64,000 nucleotides of DNA, taken from positions 1-64,000 of the forward strand of contig VWPU01001232.1 in NCBI GenBank assembly GCA_013398955.1, in the 5' to 3' direction. The DNA is from Callaeas wilsoni (lineage: Eukaryota > Chordata > Aves > Passeriformes > Callaeidae). How positions within the stretch are numbered: position 1 is the stretch's first letter; every line of letters starts with the position of its first letter. Shown piece after piece: positions 49,401 through 61,115 of the stretch. A program made the position numbers and the translations under genes. The notes below the pieces were generated by a model, which was not told the origin of the DNA, did not search any database, and saw nothing but the letters and a program-made list of their open reading frames with translations.

Positions 49401-49439
49401 CCAGCCTAGGTACCTCCCAGGCCATGCAGATCGTGTCTC
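46438..49439. other. Unique non-coding sequence with one possible conserved block
   Basis: 47690-47860 (TTTCGAAATTCCACTTTAAA, TTAATGTGAATCAAG, CTGTAATTAGTATC) looks like conserved non-coding DNA. The rest shows only overlapping shadow ORFs, notably at 48099-48676 on the minus strand, with no recognisable domain. Confidence 0.4.
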
Positions 49440-50270
49440 CCCTCAGAGAATTTTTAACATATGTCAATTAAATTTTGGCAATTATGCATAACCTTGTGAA
49501 ACTTAAGGCACTGGGTGCTTTAAGCCAAGAGAATGGGGCTACCAGCACTTAGAGCTGACCTCAGACAGCTAATCTGGGAAGAAAATGATTTTAACTGGTC
49601 AGGAACTGATCTTTTTCAGGGAGGAATGAGATTTTTTCAAGGCATTCTGCTCCAGCTTTATTTAGCCACTGGGAAGCCAACATTACAAGCCAGCTTCAGT
49701 AGGAACAAATCCAGATAACGTTAACATATCCAGAAATCCAAGTCCTCCCCAAAAACATGCACAGCTCACAGAAAACAAGGGTTAAGAAGAAAACAGCAAT
49801 TTTCTGCCTGGCATTCGCATAGTTGGATTCTAGCCTGGAAATAAAGGAATGTAGAAAAGCACTTGTAAAAATACAAACGCGATGTGTTCAAATCATGCTT
49901 CCATTGACTTTGAACAGTGTTATGCCTGGAGTGAAATGGCTCTGTTGGGCTTTAGCTTGTCCTCAGAAATGCATTCTGAGTTCTCAGCAATGCCATGGGA
50001 ACCACACGGGCACCTCCAAGGGAAGAATTTGGCCAACTCCATTTAACTATTTAAAATTCCGGGGTTATTTGCAGAATACAGGCCAGAGTCCCATAAAAGC
50101 AAAACAATTTGAAGACAAAGATATTCCAGAATGACTGTGAAATGGCAAACTGCACCCTCTTCTCTCATCAAAACGCATCCGTTTACAAAGTGATCAGCGC
50201 GGGTATTGATTCAGGCAAGCAAGAGGCAATATTTACCTAAGCACCTGCACTTATGATGTGTTAGACCCAC
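49440..50270. other. Mostly unique sequence with enhancer-like patches
   Basis: 49445-49520 holds ACATATGTCAATTAAATTTT and GGCAATTATGCATAACC. 50145-50265 holds CATCAAAACGCATCCG, AAGTGATCAGCGCGGG and GGCAATATTTACC. Both are AT-rich, repeat-free and motif-dense. No gene is supported. Confidence 0.3.
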
Positions 50271-52194
50271 CAAACAGCCTGCAAGCCCAGCAATCATTTA
50301 CCATGGGAGAGGAGTCTCTATCATTTCAGCCTTAAAAGAGCCACGAAGCAGCAGATAGCGTACTCCAAAGTGTGCATTTTGGCAGCCTGGGAATAAGCCG
50401 TTCTGTGCTAGAGCCAGAGCCTTCTGTTTTGGGTCACGTGGACTCAAAGGAGCTGCTAAAATCCGTTCTCACGTGTTCTTCTCCCTCTTGTCACTGTAGT
50501 CCTCTCTTAAAAATCCCCTTGCCTGGGACTTGAGCAGGAATTTCTCTCCCAACTTTCTCACAAGGAATAAAAAGCAAGCACAGAGCTCAGCAGAGAAAGC
50601 ACAAGAGCCATATATGCCTCTTCCCACACTCTTGTCATGTTTCTCCCACAGCCCCCACCTGCTGAAGCCAGCCTGGGTGTTGTGAACAGCAGCGGAGGAC
50701 GAGCAGGGGTTTAAGCTCATCCTGGAAAGTCCCCAGCCCCCCACTCACATGCTACTCAGTTCAATCCACCCCTGCTACCTAAATCCCCTATTCCCACATC
50801 CCAACCTTACAACCCGTTGTTTAACAGCTAACTCTGGGCATAAAAGACAGGAGATGTAAGGAATGCCACTGGGGCTCTCAGCAGAGGAATCTGCAATATC
50901 AGGAAGCAGTTTAAAGGGCCTGAACCACCTCCCAAAGCAGATATTGGTGTGTCCAGAACACGATTTCCTGGGCTGTCTTTAACAGCATTTTCCAGAATAA
51001 CATCGCTGCTCTCGCGTGTGCTCACCAGCTCCAGCGTTCTGCACTCCCTGCAAACGTAAGGAGGTGTGCTGGACTTCAAATACCATTAACCCAGAACAGG
51101 GCTCACTTTGGAAATGGAGACCTATTTTTTTGGAAATGCTTTTCTAGTGAATGGCATCTCCTCAGCACTGAGAAAGCAAATCTAAACCCCGAAGAGTTCT
51201 GAGCACAAGGTAAGCAGGTTCCAAAAAGCACACACTGCTCAGCAGTGATTATTAGGACATTTTATGTGTCACTAGGTAATGTCTGGAGGTTGATACCAGA
51301 AAATGCACACAGGCAATCCACTACCAGCACCACCAGTCCCTGTGCTGGCAGGGGAGGAAACCCAGGAAAGAAGATAGCAAATGCAGATTTGAAACGATCT
51401 CCTGTAAGTTCCTTTTTGTCAGTGACTGGAGAAGAAAGGACCTCATCCTGAGAGACAAGCAGCACGTTTTCCTGCTCTGCTCACACAGCACCTTTCGGAT
51501 TCAGTCCCACCTCAGTCTTGTCACCATATCAGGACTCACACAGACACATTACAGGGCATCCCTAATTTACGCCTCTCCTGTGACAGGGCTGGCTCCATGA
51601 CAGACAGCACATCCCAGCAGAACAGGACAGAACCAGGCCACAGGCTGCACTCCTTGACAGGCAGGGAGAGCATTTTGAGGCACCCAAAAGTCTTAGACTT
51701 CATCCCCCCCTCTCAGCACAAGCATAAGCCCTTTTCAGGGAAAAGACTGGGTGTTTCTTTCCTGCCAGCCCTCAGCTGAAATGGCCAGGCCCCAGAGGGA
51801 CAGCTGGGTCACATACAGTGGCACGAAGTGGCACATTAACAATAAAGACAGAGCCATCTCAGTGCCACCTGGGAGCAGGGAAGCCTGGCATCACAGCACG
51901 GCTCTGGCAGAGCGGAGTGCCCGTGGCTCCCAGGCGCCGTTGCAGCAGCAGTGCAATCCCCACCCTGGCAGGCTTCGTGCAGGTGCAGCTGCCAGCACCC
52001 TCGGCAGGGCGGCCAGGAGACGCTTCTCATTCCAGTTACAGAGAGATGAAAAGCACACTTTGGGGGGAAAAAAACCACAACAAATCTCGAAAGCCTTCCA
52101 GCCAGAAAGCGTGGCTGGTGCTTGAGACCTGACACGTGGCACCTCAGTGAGGAGCCTCTGCTTTCCTAAATTGGAAAAAGTTGGGCTTTGATTT
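50271..52194. other. Unique non-coding sequence, no gene seen
   Basis: A donor-like AAGGTAAGCAGG near 51208 has no convincing paired exon. Overlapping ORFs at 51750-52199 on both strands are shadows. Confidence 0.45.
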
Positions 52195-52480
52195 AACAAA
52201 GTTATGAGTGTATGAAAATTGCATACTTAGCATGCAATGTAGTAGAAGCCTCTGTGCAGTCCTAACTCTGCATTAGCATATTCTAAGTCATTTAATTAAG
52301 TGTTGCAAATTGTTTTTCTGTTAATTATTTCAGTATTGGACATTATTATTTTCCCTTTTGGAAGACAGAATCTATTTCACGAGGGTTAATAATCCTGCTA
52401 ACTCTCCTTTCCTTAACTGTTCATTGCTGCTGATAAGGTTCCACGTGCTTTTGTCAGACTGAAGGCTTCTAGCTCATTTA
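52195..52480. promoter_or_regulatory. Candidate AT-rich conserved non-coding element
   Basis: A repeat-free block with TTAGCATGCAATG, GCATTAGCATATTC, ATTTAATTAAGTG and TGTTAATTATTTCAG. Dense TTAATTA homeodomain-type cores and sparse CpG match the usual look of vertebrate enhancers near developmental genes. Not confirmed. Confidence 0.3.
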
Positions 52481-52709
52481 TAATTGGATACATCCTGTAC
52501 CGAGTATCTCTAGAAGTGCTGATGTGATATCCCAGATGGTAATATTCCCTCTTTTCTCTGCGTGTAATTTCACAAAAAGGCCCACTGACAGCTAGTGTTT
52601 AAAGGAAATTTGTGTAAGCAGACATGGTAGGTGATCTGATCTGCTTTATATTGCAGATGGGTAAATCCATTCTGATGAGAAGGAAGCAAAGAAGAGCAAA
52701 TCAGAGCCA
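52481..52709. other. Unique spacer
   Basis: No repeat, exon or strong regulatory motif was recognised between the AT-rich block and the MIR-like relic. Confidence 0.4.
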
Positions 52710-52917
52710 GGGAGCGGCATCTGGGAGTCCTGGGCTTTATTCCCAGCACTGCCACTGATCTGTTACAGAACCATTAAACTGCTCCACCTCAGACTTCCTC
52801 ATCTAAAATGGGCTTATTATTGACTGTACCTACCTGGTAGGTGTCTAGTGGGGATTAACTAATATTTGGAAACACTTTGAGATCCTCTGAGGGAAGGTAC
52901 AATATAAATGCAAAGCA
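52710..52917 (+). mobile_element. Ancient MIR/CORE-SINE-like relic
   Basis: The order of parts is right for a MIR-related SINE: CCCAGCACTGCCACTGATCT, then CTTCCTCATCTAAAATGGG (52793-52812, the MIR-core signature), GTACCTACCTGGTAGG, GGGATTAACTAATATTTGG, TTTGAGATCCTCTGAGG (from 52876) and TACAATATAAATGCAAAG. This is the best preserved of the four old SINE-like copies in the window. It is on the + strand, non-autonomous and inactive. Confidence 0.8.
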
Positions 52918-53889
52918 GTTGCTCTGCTACTCTATTAACTGTTGACAGCCTGCTCTGCTCCGTTTGCACTGCCTGCCCACAGACCTGAGCCAGCAATGAA
53001 TGCAAGAATTAAGGTGAGGAACAGCCCCAATCAAAAAGTCATCCAGAGGGCAGTCCCCATGACTTTTCCAAGGAGTGTGTCTCTCATCTTTCTTGCTATT
53101 AGTACACTAAAGCAAACCTCTTCACGCAATAAAGGGCTGCTCAGCAAACCATAAACAGCTGAAGGCATTATCAGGACTAAACACACATTAAATTCTTCTC
53201 CCATAACTTATTCAAACATTTCACATCTCTACAGCTGAGCTGGGAATCTCAGAAGAAGGATCTCACCCTCTGTCCCATGGTACTCTCATATACATCTTCT
53301 CACAAAAATTTATTTGTGACCTTTTAGCTGGTTTCATTCCTGCAACTTGAGACCAGTCTAATCCTCTCCAGGAAAAAAAAGAACAAAAACCCGGTGAGGA
53401 CAATAGTTCTCAACCTTCAGACAGCAACTGGTCCCTTCCTTCTGCAAAATCATCCACATACCATATACAAGAGCAACAAAGCATAGGACAGTGAGGCAGT
53501 AATTTTTCAAAAGGCCGATAGACTGGCCCTGCCCTGAGAAAGAAAAACAGACATTGCAGTAGAAAAACTAATGTGTTTTAACCTCAAAGCATCACATAAA
53601 CATTAACCTCATCAGCCTGATCTCTAGGATCTGGTATCACTCTTCCCATTCTGTAAAACAGTCGAAAAGATTGAGGAGTGCCTCGCTCTGAAATCCACTC
53701 CAAGCAGCCTAAAATGGTACTGCCCCTCTTCAGCCTCCTTTCCTCTCTCTTCACCCAAAGGTGTTTATCTTTCTCTTAAACTCACACACATCCCAAAGTA
53801 AATTAGAAGGCCAGGGCACCAGGCAGGGCCAAAGGCTAGCACATGAATTTACTGTGCTGTCTTCGGTCTCCCAGAAGCCTTCCCTGAGT
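52918..53889. other. Unique non-coding sequence, no gene seen
   Basis: No repeat family or exon is supported. There is a short A-rich patch at 53371-53390. Confidence 0.45.
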
Positions 53890-54260
53890 CCTAATAAAGA
53901 TATCTGAAACGAGATGCTAATGCTGGATTATCCAGGTAATCTCCCAGAGTTACTTCCCTGGTTTGCCTGGTTATAAATAATGAATTAGGCCTTTACTTAT
54001 TATTTCTCCTGCCCTTTGGGGTCGCTGTGAGGCTGGGGAAGGAATACAAATTTAAGAATATTAGATCCATTTATTAATATCAATTTCTGCCAATCCTGCA
54101 TGAGAGATGTCCCTCGCCCTGTGCGTGCTACTGATACTCTGAAGCGGCTGGGATGTTAATGGCATGGATCTAATAGCTACAAACTGGCCCAGCCTTACTC
54201 ACCATTCCCACAAATTGAATTTTAAAAAGGCAGATGGGTGCTTCATAAGTGGAAACAGAA
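53890..54260. promoter_or_regulatory. Candidate homeodomain-rich enhancer block
   Basis: This block contains a palindromic TAATGAATTA (53978-53987), the two-base-spaced paired-homeodomain dimer arrangement, and a bicoid-class GGATTA core (53925-53930) near GGTAATCTCC. It also has TTTATTAATATCAATTTC near 54070 and GATGTTAATGGCATGG near 54152. The block is AT-rich, free of repeats and flanked by plain sequence. It is among the strongest enhancer-like stretches by eye; conservation is untested. Confidence 0.38.
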
Positions 54261-57200
54261 TCATGTGCCAGTTTTCATTTCTTTTCCATTCCTGAGCACT
54301 GGTGAAATGAAGTCTCCCCACTGGCTTTGTCCACATAAGCCTGTCGTAACAATTTAGTCCCCATCTTAAGAGCCCCTGTTATTCCCACGCTGGATTTCTA
54401 AAGCACCACCTTAACCCTTTCTCTGCTGTCTTCCTCTGCACTCAGCTGAACACAGCCACAGCAACCACACAGGCTTCCAGGGATCTCCAGGCTGAGAGAA
54501 CAAGGTCTGTCCCACAGCCCCTCCACCTTCTCCCTCTTGCCTTATTCCACCAGCTCTTTGACATAAAGGTAATTAATTCCAGCCATAACTATGAGTATGC
54601 CTGCAGCACTCAGTGTGCTGAAGTCCCAAGCTGAGCCTTGCTCAAGGGACTGGTATTAATTTCAGCTAGAGTCTGAGTGCTGGTAGACTCCTTAGTCCAG
54701 ACAGCTTTCACCACCAGGCTCCTCAGCCTGCCCACGGGTCTTCTGGCAGCAACAGCAACCACCAAGAGCTTCAACAGTGTGCTCACAGGTGGCAGTATTT
54801 TCCCAAGAACCCAGGCAAAATGCTGCCTCTTGCCTTCTATGCACCAATGTGAACATCGGTGGCCACATGAGCACTCCTGGTAGGCTTCAACCATGCAGTT
54901 CACTTAATTACCTTAATGAGTCTCATAATAACTTCAAAGGCCCCTCAATAAAAGGATCAGTCACCAGCCATCAGCTGAAGGGAGTAGAAGCCGCAGAAGC
55001 AGGAGTGTTAAGTTTCTGTAACTTGAATATAGAGATGTTTTGGACACCCCAGGCCTGCTCAGAGCTGGGCTGGGCAGGACAGGGTGGGATCACTGCTGGC
55101 CAGCCTGCACCAGCTCTGGGGCCAGGCAGTAACTGAGGCTTCAGCAAGGCCCTCACCAGTCTGCACCTCTTTAGCAACAGGCTCAAAGACCAGGCCAGGA
55201 GCCACCCCACCTGTGCTTAAGGCACAGAGATCACTTCCATGCTGAGGATCCTGGGACAGAATTCGAGTGTTCATCAGGTTTGTTTCAGTCAACTCTTGAA
55301 TTCCAGACACATCCTCGATAAAGCCAGGCCAAGTCCAGTCGCTGTCCCTAGATGTACAGGGAGGGCATCCCTGTGAATACCAGTTTCCTCTGGAACCCTC
55401 ACCTACCTCTCCCTCCTGCAACACTCAGGGCTTGGCCAGTGAAGGCAGCAGCACACTCCACCGCATTCTCTCCTCAGACTCCAGATTGTGGTCATGTTGC
55501 AAAAATAATTGGAAATCTCAGCCAAAATACATGAGGAAAACAGATTTCACAGTGCAGAGTTTCTCTAGGTTTCAAAATACTTCTGAAATCTTTGTAGAGT
55601 CAAGAAACGTGCTGTTTTCTTCCTTTTCCACTTTGATGTCGTTTCATCTACACCTTTGAAACACGGATCTCCTTTCTTAAGCATAAATACAGCTCTTTAA
55701 AGCCTTCTTTATGCTTAAAATGCACCTTTTCAATATCAGCCACATACTTGAAACAAAACAGAGAGCTCATGAATCCCTGCACTGAAGATTGTTAGCCTAG
55801 CTAAAGGGACTAGGCCTGAGTGATATTGCCCAAGCAATGGGCAATTGTTACTGGAGCTGTTCCCCTGGAGCACATTTCATGGCCCTCAGCATTTGCAGAT
55901 GAGTTCCCATGTGCTCACGGACCCTCTGGAAGTCAGTGGTAGGTGTTAGTGACTTCCTCTCCTGCAGAGTGCAAGAGCTGTCTCATGAGGAAAGACCAGT
56001 CTGCCACAGCCCCTGAATTAGGACTTGACATTCCCTTTTCTCCCTTGAAGCACAGAGCATTTGCTCCCCTTCTCTCTCCGGTGGCATACCTGAGTCCCTC
56101 GAGGAATGCTGCTAATTGAAGGGGAAGTGAGACTGTCTCAGCGAGCAGAAAAGGCAGATGGCTACAACTGAGGGAGAAGTCAGATGCAGCTCTAAATTCT
56201 GCTGCCAAATGAAAGCCCATCCCGTGGAGACTGGGGGATTTCAGCGATGGCCTCAGTGTGAAGGTCGTAACAGTGGATATTCTCTCTTTTCCATGGCTAG
56301 GGCACGAGCACAGAGGAGCTGTCTGACCTCCACACCTGGGGCACAACCCCTCGGACTGTCTGGAGACATGCTCACCACCCAACCTGAAGGTGCCCTTGTA
56401 ATGTTGATATAGATGAGATTTCATCCCCTTGAATTTGCTATGAAATTATTATCTTGCAGCCTTCAGAATCCCCCGGTAAGCTCGGGAAGGAGCAGAGAGA
56501 ATGTGGGAGACATGGAGGGCAGAACACTGTGCTGTTTGTATCTTGTAGCCCAGAAGGAAGGAAAGTTTTCAGACCAGTTCCTACATTTCACTGACAGCCA
56601 TTATGAACATTTTAAACCTGGTGATGATCAGCCAGAGCTGGAACAGAGTGAGAACACACACAAACTGCTGCTGTTTTTGGTGAATTTTGTATGAAATGGG
56701 GTGATCTCACAGGCCTATGAATGATGTATTTGAAGAGCCAGTCCCAGACCTTAGAAATGCAGGAGCAAGCAGCTAGATGCCCATCCACTTGGGAAAACAG
56801 GAACAGGCTGAGCCTTGCCATGCTTCTGAGGCAAATAAAAACAAACAGGCAAAGGCAGAGAGATACTGAGAGAGGGGGGGAAGGAATTTCCTCATTGCAC
56901 ATTAGAAATACTACACAAAGGTACAATTTTAAACCCACACACCACAGTGTTTGCCGTCATTCTTTGTGGATCACTTGGTATCATCCCACCAGCCACAGCA
57001 TCTGCCATCAGCCTCTGTAGAGCAGCCTGTTGCAATGCCAGGCTTCCACCTTTTCACCATCTCAGAGATAAGTATGTGAAAGATCCCTGTCCAGTCCTGG
57101 TGGGATGGGCAAGGTGGCAGCTGATTATACCCCTAACACCACTCGTCTGGAGACAGCTCTCAGATGCAGAGGAAAACCCTGACTTCAGCACTTTCACAAG

Positions 57201-57880
57201 AGGCATTTGACTGCCTCTTGACTGGTCAAACTCCTCCTGGAGTAACTACACTCAGCTCACACCCATCCTTGTCACCTCAAACTGGCTGCAACAGCTGTTG
57301 GCATGGTCTGCAGAGCAAGGCAGGCCCCCAGCCCTGCCAGCTCCCACCTCCCCGTGCCAGCTGAAGCTCGCGGGATGAGGGGGAGGATTTTCTCCCTTCT
57401 CTGCCCTTCAGCCACATCATTCATCTCCTGCCCAAAAGTGGGAATAGTGCAAATTTTCAGGCATAGCTAGAGTTTGCCAGTGGCTGCATATGGCTGATGG
57501 AGTGACCCCTGCAGTGTAAGGTCTCTGTTCACTTTTGTAATACTGTGTCACACACTCCTCTCCTGAGCAGAAGTCAGGCTTTAAACAAGGACAGAGGAGA
57601 AGCAAGTTTAGATGCAGAGGATAAGACTGAGGCAGTAGAGATTAGAGCAGCCAGAGGAAAGCTGAAAGTCATACTTTGGCATCCCATTGCCTTCTATCTG
57701 ACAGACCTGGCTTTTAAACACCACTCCCGTGTGTCACTTTGTGCAGCGACTGCTCCATGAATTTATTTACCACGGCGATCCAAGAAGAAAACAAAGAAAA
57801 AAGAATCCAGGAAGTTACTCCGATTACAAGTCTGCACAATTAGAACCTTGATATTTATGGCACTGTAAGACAGAGGCACA
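54261..57880. other. Unique non-coding sequence, no gene seen
   Basis: Many overlapping ORFs on both strands (for example 54610-54903 and 55933-56424 on minus) show no recognisable domain and shadow each other. No transposon was recognised. Confidence 0.45.
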
Positions 57881-58010
57881 TTAATAAATAATACTTTGCT
57901 CTTTTACAGCACTTTTCCTCTAATGATCTCCAAGCAATTTACAAGTTTTTGCTAGCTGAGCTTCACCAAACCCCTGTAAGGCAAGGAAGAGATAAATTGA
58001 GTCCCTTTGC
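57881..58010 (-). mobile_element. Ancient MIR/CORE-SINE-like relic
   Basis: The + strand AATAAATAATACTTTGCTCT, CAGCACTTTTCCTCTAATGA, TCTCCAAGCAATTTACAAG and ACCCCTGTAAGGCAAGGAAG match, in reverse order, the tail features of the relic at 52.7 kb (GATCCTC, ATAAATGCAAAG). This copy therefore lies on the minus strand. It is diverged, non-coding and lacks the tRNA-related head. Confidence 0.65.
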
Positions 58011-60999
58011 TCCCAGCCAAAGTTAAGGTCTCTGGGAGGGAAGCAATGTAATACACCCAAGCAGCACTGCCAAATGCATTCAAGTACAAAAATAAGCCAA
58101 GTGCAGCATTTTTAACTGTTCAGCAATACCTAAAACACCAGCTCAAGCTGAGGCTTCACCGTGCTGGGCACTACGTGACACACAGCAATGATCCTCCTTG
58201 AGTCAAGGACACAAGACATGCAAAGCATAAAAGAATGTGGGGTCAGGACAGGCAGGAAACCACCTAAGAAACGTCTTGCATGCATTGCAGTGCTCTGATC
58301 AACACACAGCATGCCCTGGCTGCGTGGGGCTGGCACTCTGTTGCAGGAAGAATATTGGCTGAACACCTGAGTTATCAGTGTCGGGCTTCCCTCAGGAAGG
58401 AGCTACGGCAGCATCTTTGGCATCCAGGGCCCAGACACAACAGAGGCACAGGGTAGCAGATGGCAGCAGGGCTGGGTGGCAGCCAGCTGGCTGGGTTACA
58501 TGGAGCTGTTTGGGCAGCTGACCAAGGCCTCCAGATCACGGGAATGTCACCCAGGTGAGGACTGCAGAGCTGAGCAGATTCACACCTAACCAGAGGAGCC
58601 TGGAGCTGAAGTGGATGTAGGCTTCAGTCCCTGTGTCACTCTGGAGTCCTTCCTTCCACTCCTTTATCCTTGTAAAGTGTGAGATTATCTCGTGCACTCT
58701 GAAAAAGAAAAGCCCTTCCTCCTGGGAGCAGAAAAAGCTGCTGGGTTAGGACAGGGGGACCCCAAAGGCTGGAGTGCCTTGAGGCCACAATTCCGTGACT
58801 GATCCCCGTGAGCCTCACACTAACACCATTACATCCATTAGCTCCTGGGAGCTGAGGAAACCTTCTCTGTCTGTTTTGCCCTTAAAGCTCAAGAGACTGA
58901 CCTTTGCTTATTCTTTCCCAAGCTTGTTAGAGCCGGGTCCTCAGTGTGCTGAATAATGATGGCAAGGTTCAGCGCAGACCAGGCTGTGCTGCAGTCAGAA
59001 CGAAGCCCGATGCTTGTCCCACATGAGGAGGGATGTGCAAAAGCAGAGAGATCCTTGTGATTTTTTGCACAGGTTGGCTTCTCCAAGCCCAAAACTGCAG
59101 GGCAAGCACTGCAGAGGGGCACTGCACAACTGCTGGGTGGGCTTGCTGCTCACTCTCTGGCCTACTGCCAAAGCCAGCTGATTTACCACCCTGTCAAGAA
59201 GAGAAATTAGATGCCCTGCTTAGAGGTTTATATTTATTGGAATAGAAAAAAAAACTCAACAAAGAACCTACTCAGTGACTGCTAGAAATATGTGTAAACC
59301 AGTTAAACACACTTTATAAAGCCTTACAACAATAATACACTTTTACTGAAACAATCACAGGAGCAATTTCACCTGTACTTACTGTCCAGTCATCTGAGCA
59401 CAAACAGCTCTGAGATTTATGTGCGAGTGGAAACATAATTTCTATTATCTTCGACATTAAACTTGGCAATGGAAAATCCCATGCCTGGAGTGCAAAATCA
59501 ATTTCAATAACCAGAATAGCAAGAAGTCAAAGGCAGGACTTGGAAAGGACATGAGTTTCTCAAATAGCCAGCCAGCTTTCTTTATAATGGGAATGCCACT
59601 GGGATAGGATGGGACGGGCAATTGGACATTCTGGCTAGATTTTCTCTCTCAGCATGAAATATTGCTGCAGTTACATGAGGTGGGTTCTGGACCACAGTAG
59701 TGGCTCTCAAACTTTGTTTTTCCTGTTAAACCCCACACTTGGGGCATACAAGGCAAAAGAGAAATGACTAAACTGCAGGATTTAAGATGGCTTTTCACTG
59801 TTTTTTCACTGATTTTGACAGGCCTGAAATACAGCCGGTCCAAAATGCTGGCTCTGAGGCAGGAGCAGGTGCGTCAGAGCAAGACGCGCTAAATCCTACA
59901 GGAGGTGATCTGCCCCCCGTCCCAATCCCCACTGCAGCAAGGCATTGTGTGAGAGGTTTCCTGGGTAACAGCTCAGGGACACAGGCAGAGCCGGTCCTGC
60001 CCGGACAAGGCAGATGAATTAGGTAACCTGCCAAGGTCCACGGCAGCCCGATTTGCTGCAGTTACAAGACACTGCCTTAACTCTGACACACAAGGCTTTG
60101 TATCTCTTCCCACTGTTGAGGTTTGAGGGTGACAGAGGGAGTTTGAGGGAGTTGCTGTAAGAGTAACAACTCTGAATATTCCTAGTGCCAGCGAAGTAGC
60201 AGCCCCCCCTCTAAGCTCACCCCAAATTGCCATATTCTGCTTTGGAGGCAAAATGCAGACAGCTTGCCAGCCCTGAAGGTAGAGACGCCTGTATCCAGGG
60301 TTTGCACCAGCTCACATGCGATGGCATGAGCTCCAGAAGTTCCTGAAGCCATCATGCCTTTCCTAGAAGTACCAGCTGCGGATGGGGAAAGCTGCGAGTA
60401 TGGGCTTGGAAGCGATGCCTTCACACACTTACATTTATGCATTCTCTTTCAGGACCTCTTCACTGGGGACTACTTTACAGAAAGCTGGAGTGACAGTACA
60501 GCTGAGCCATGTTCTCAGATCCTCAATGCACCCCCGTCCAGACAGCACTTCACCTGCCCTTTCCCTCCATTCCTGTGCTTTCTAGGGAGTCATGTCAGGT
60601 TTTAATCCATTACTCCACCCTCTGGGAACCAAGGCAGGCTGGTACTAGGACACCTTTGCCCTGCGAAGGCAAATCTTTTGCCCGCACATTGCAAACACTG
60701 TAGGTTCCCTTCTGCAGTAAATTCAAGATTCAAGCACAGAACCAGCATTTCAAGTTTATCAGAAAAGGCATAGCACATACAGACACAAAAACCTCCTAAA
60801 CGAGGCAGTAAAAAATTAAATGCCATCTTCAGTGCAAGAATATTCACAGGTCACCAAGAGCTGAGCCTCTGCCATGAACTACAATCAAGAAATGAACCCA
60901 AGGCATGAACCTCTCTCCCAGCTCCCCTCACTCATGTCTGTATGATCACCAACAGCCAGCGCTGCGGAAAAAGAGAGAGACTCCTGAGTGATCCTCCCT
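58011..60999. other. Unique non-coding sequence, no gene seen
   Basis: 59220-59520 is AT-rich. 60005-60095 (GAATTAGGTAACCTGCCAAG, CACTGCCTTAACTC) faintly resembles a reversed MIR core but is too diverged to call. No exon is supported. Confidence 0.4.
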
Positions 61000-61115
61000 A
61001 ATAGATTCGTCTTTTATCATGTTTTCATGACCTTTGTAAAAGGCAATTTAAATTCTAATTGTCCTGTGAGCACCACAGGAATCAATTAGTGACAAGAGAT
61101 GTTAATTGTGCAGAC
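61000..61115. promoter_or_regulatory. Candidate regulatory block with a TAATTG inverted repeat
   Basis: The arms TAATTGTCCTGTG (61056-61068) and CACAGGAATCAATTA (61074-61088) are inverted complements with a two-base bulge and a 5-base spacer. They place two TAATTG homeodomain cores head-to-head. The surrounding 116 bp is AT-rich and repeat-free (TTTTATCATGTTTTCATGAC, AGAGATGTTAATTGTGC). Confidence 0.35.

Noticed and set aside
60005..60095. Faint reversed MIR-core similarity
   Set aside because: Too few matching blocks to support an element call.
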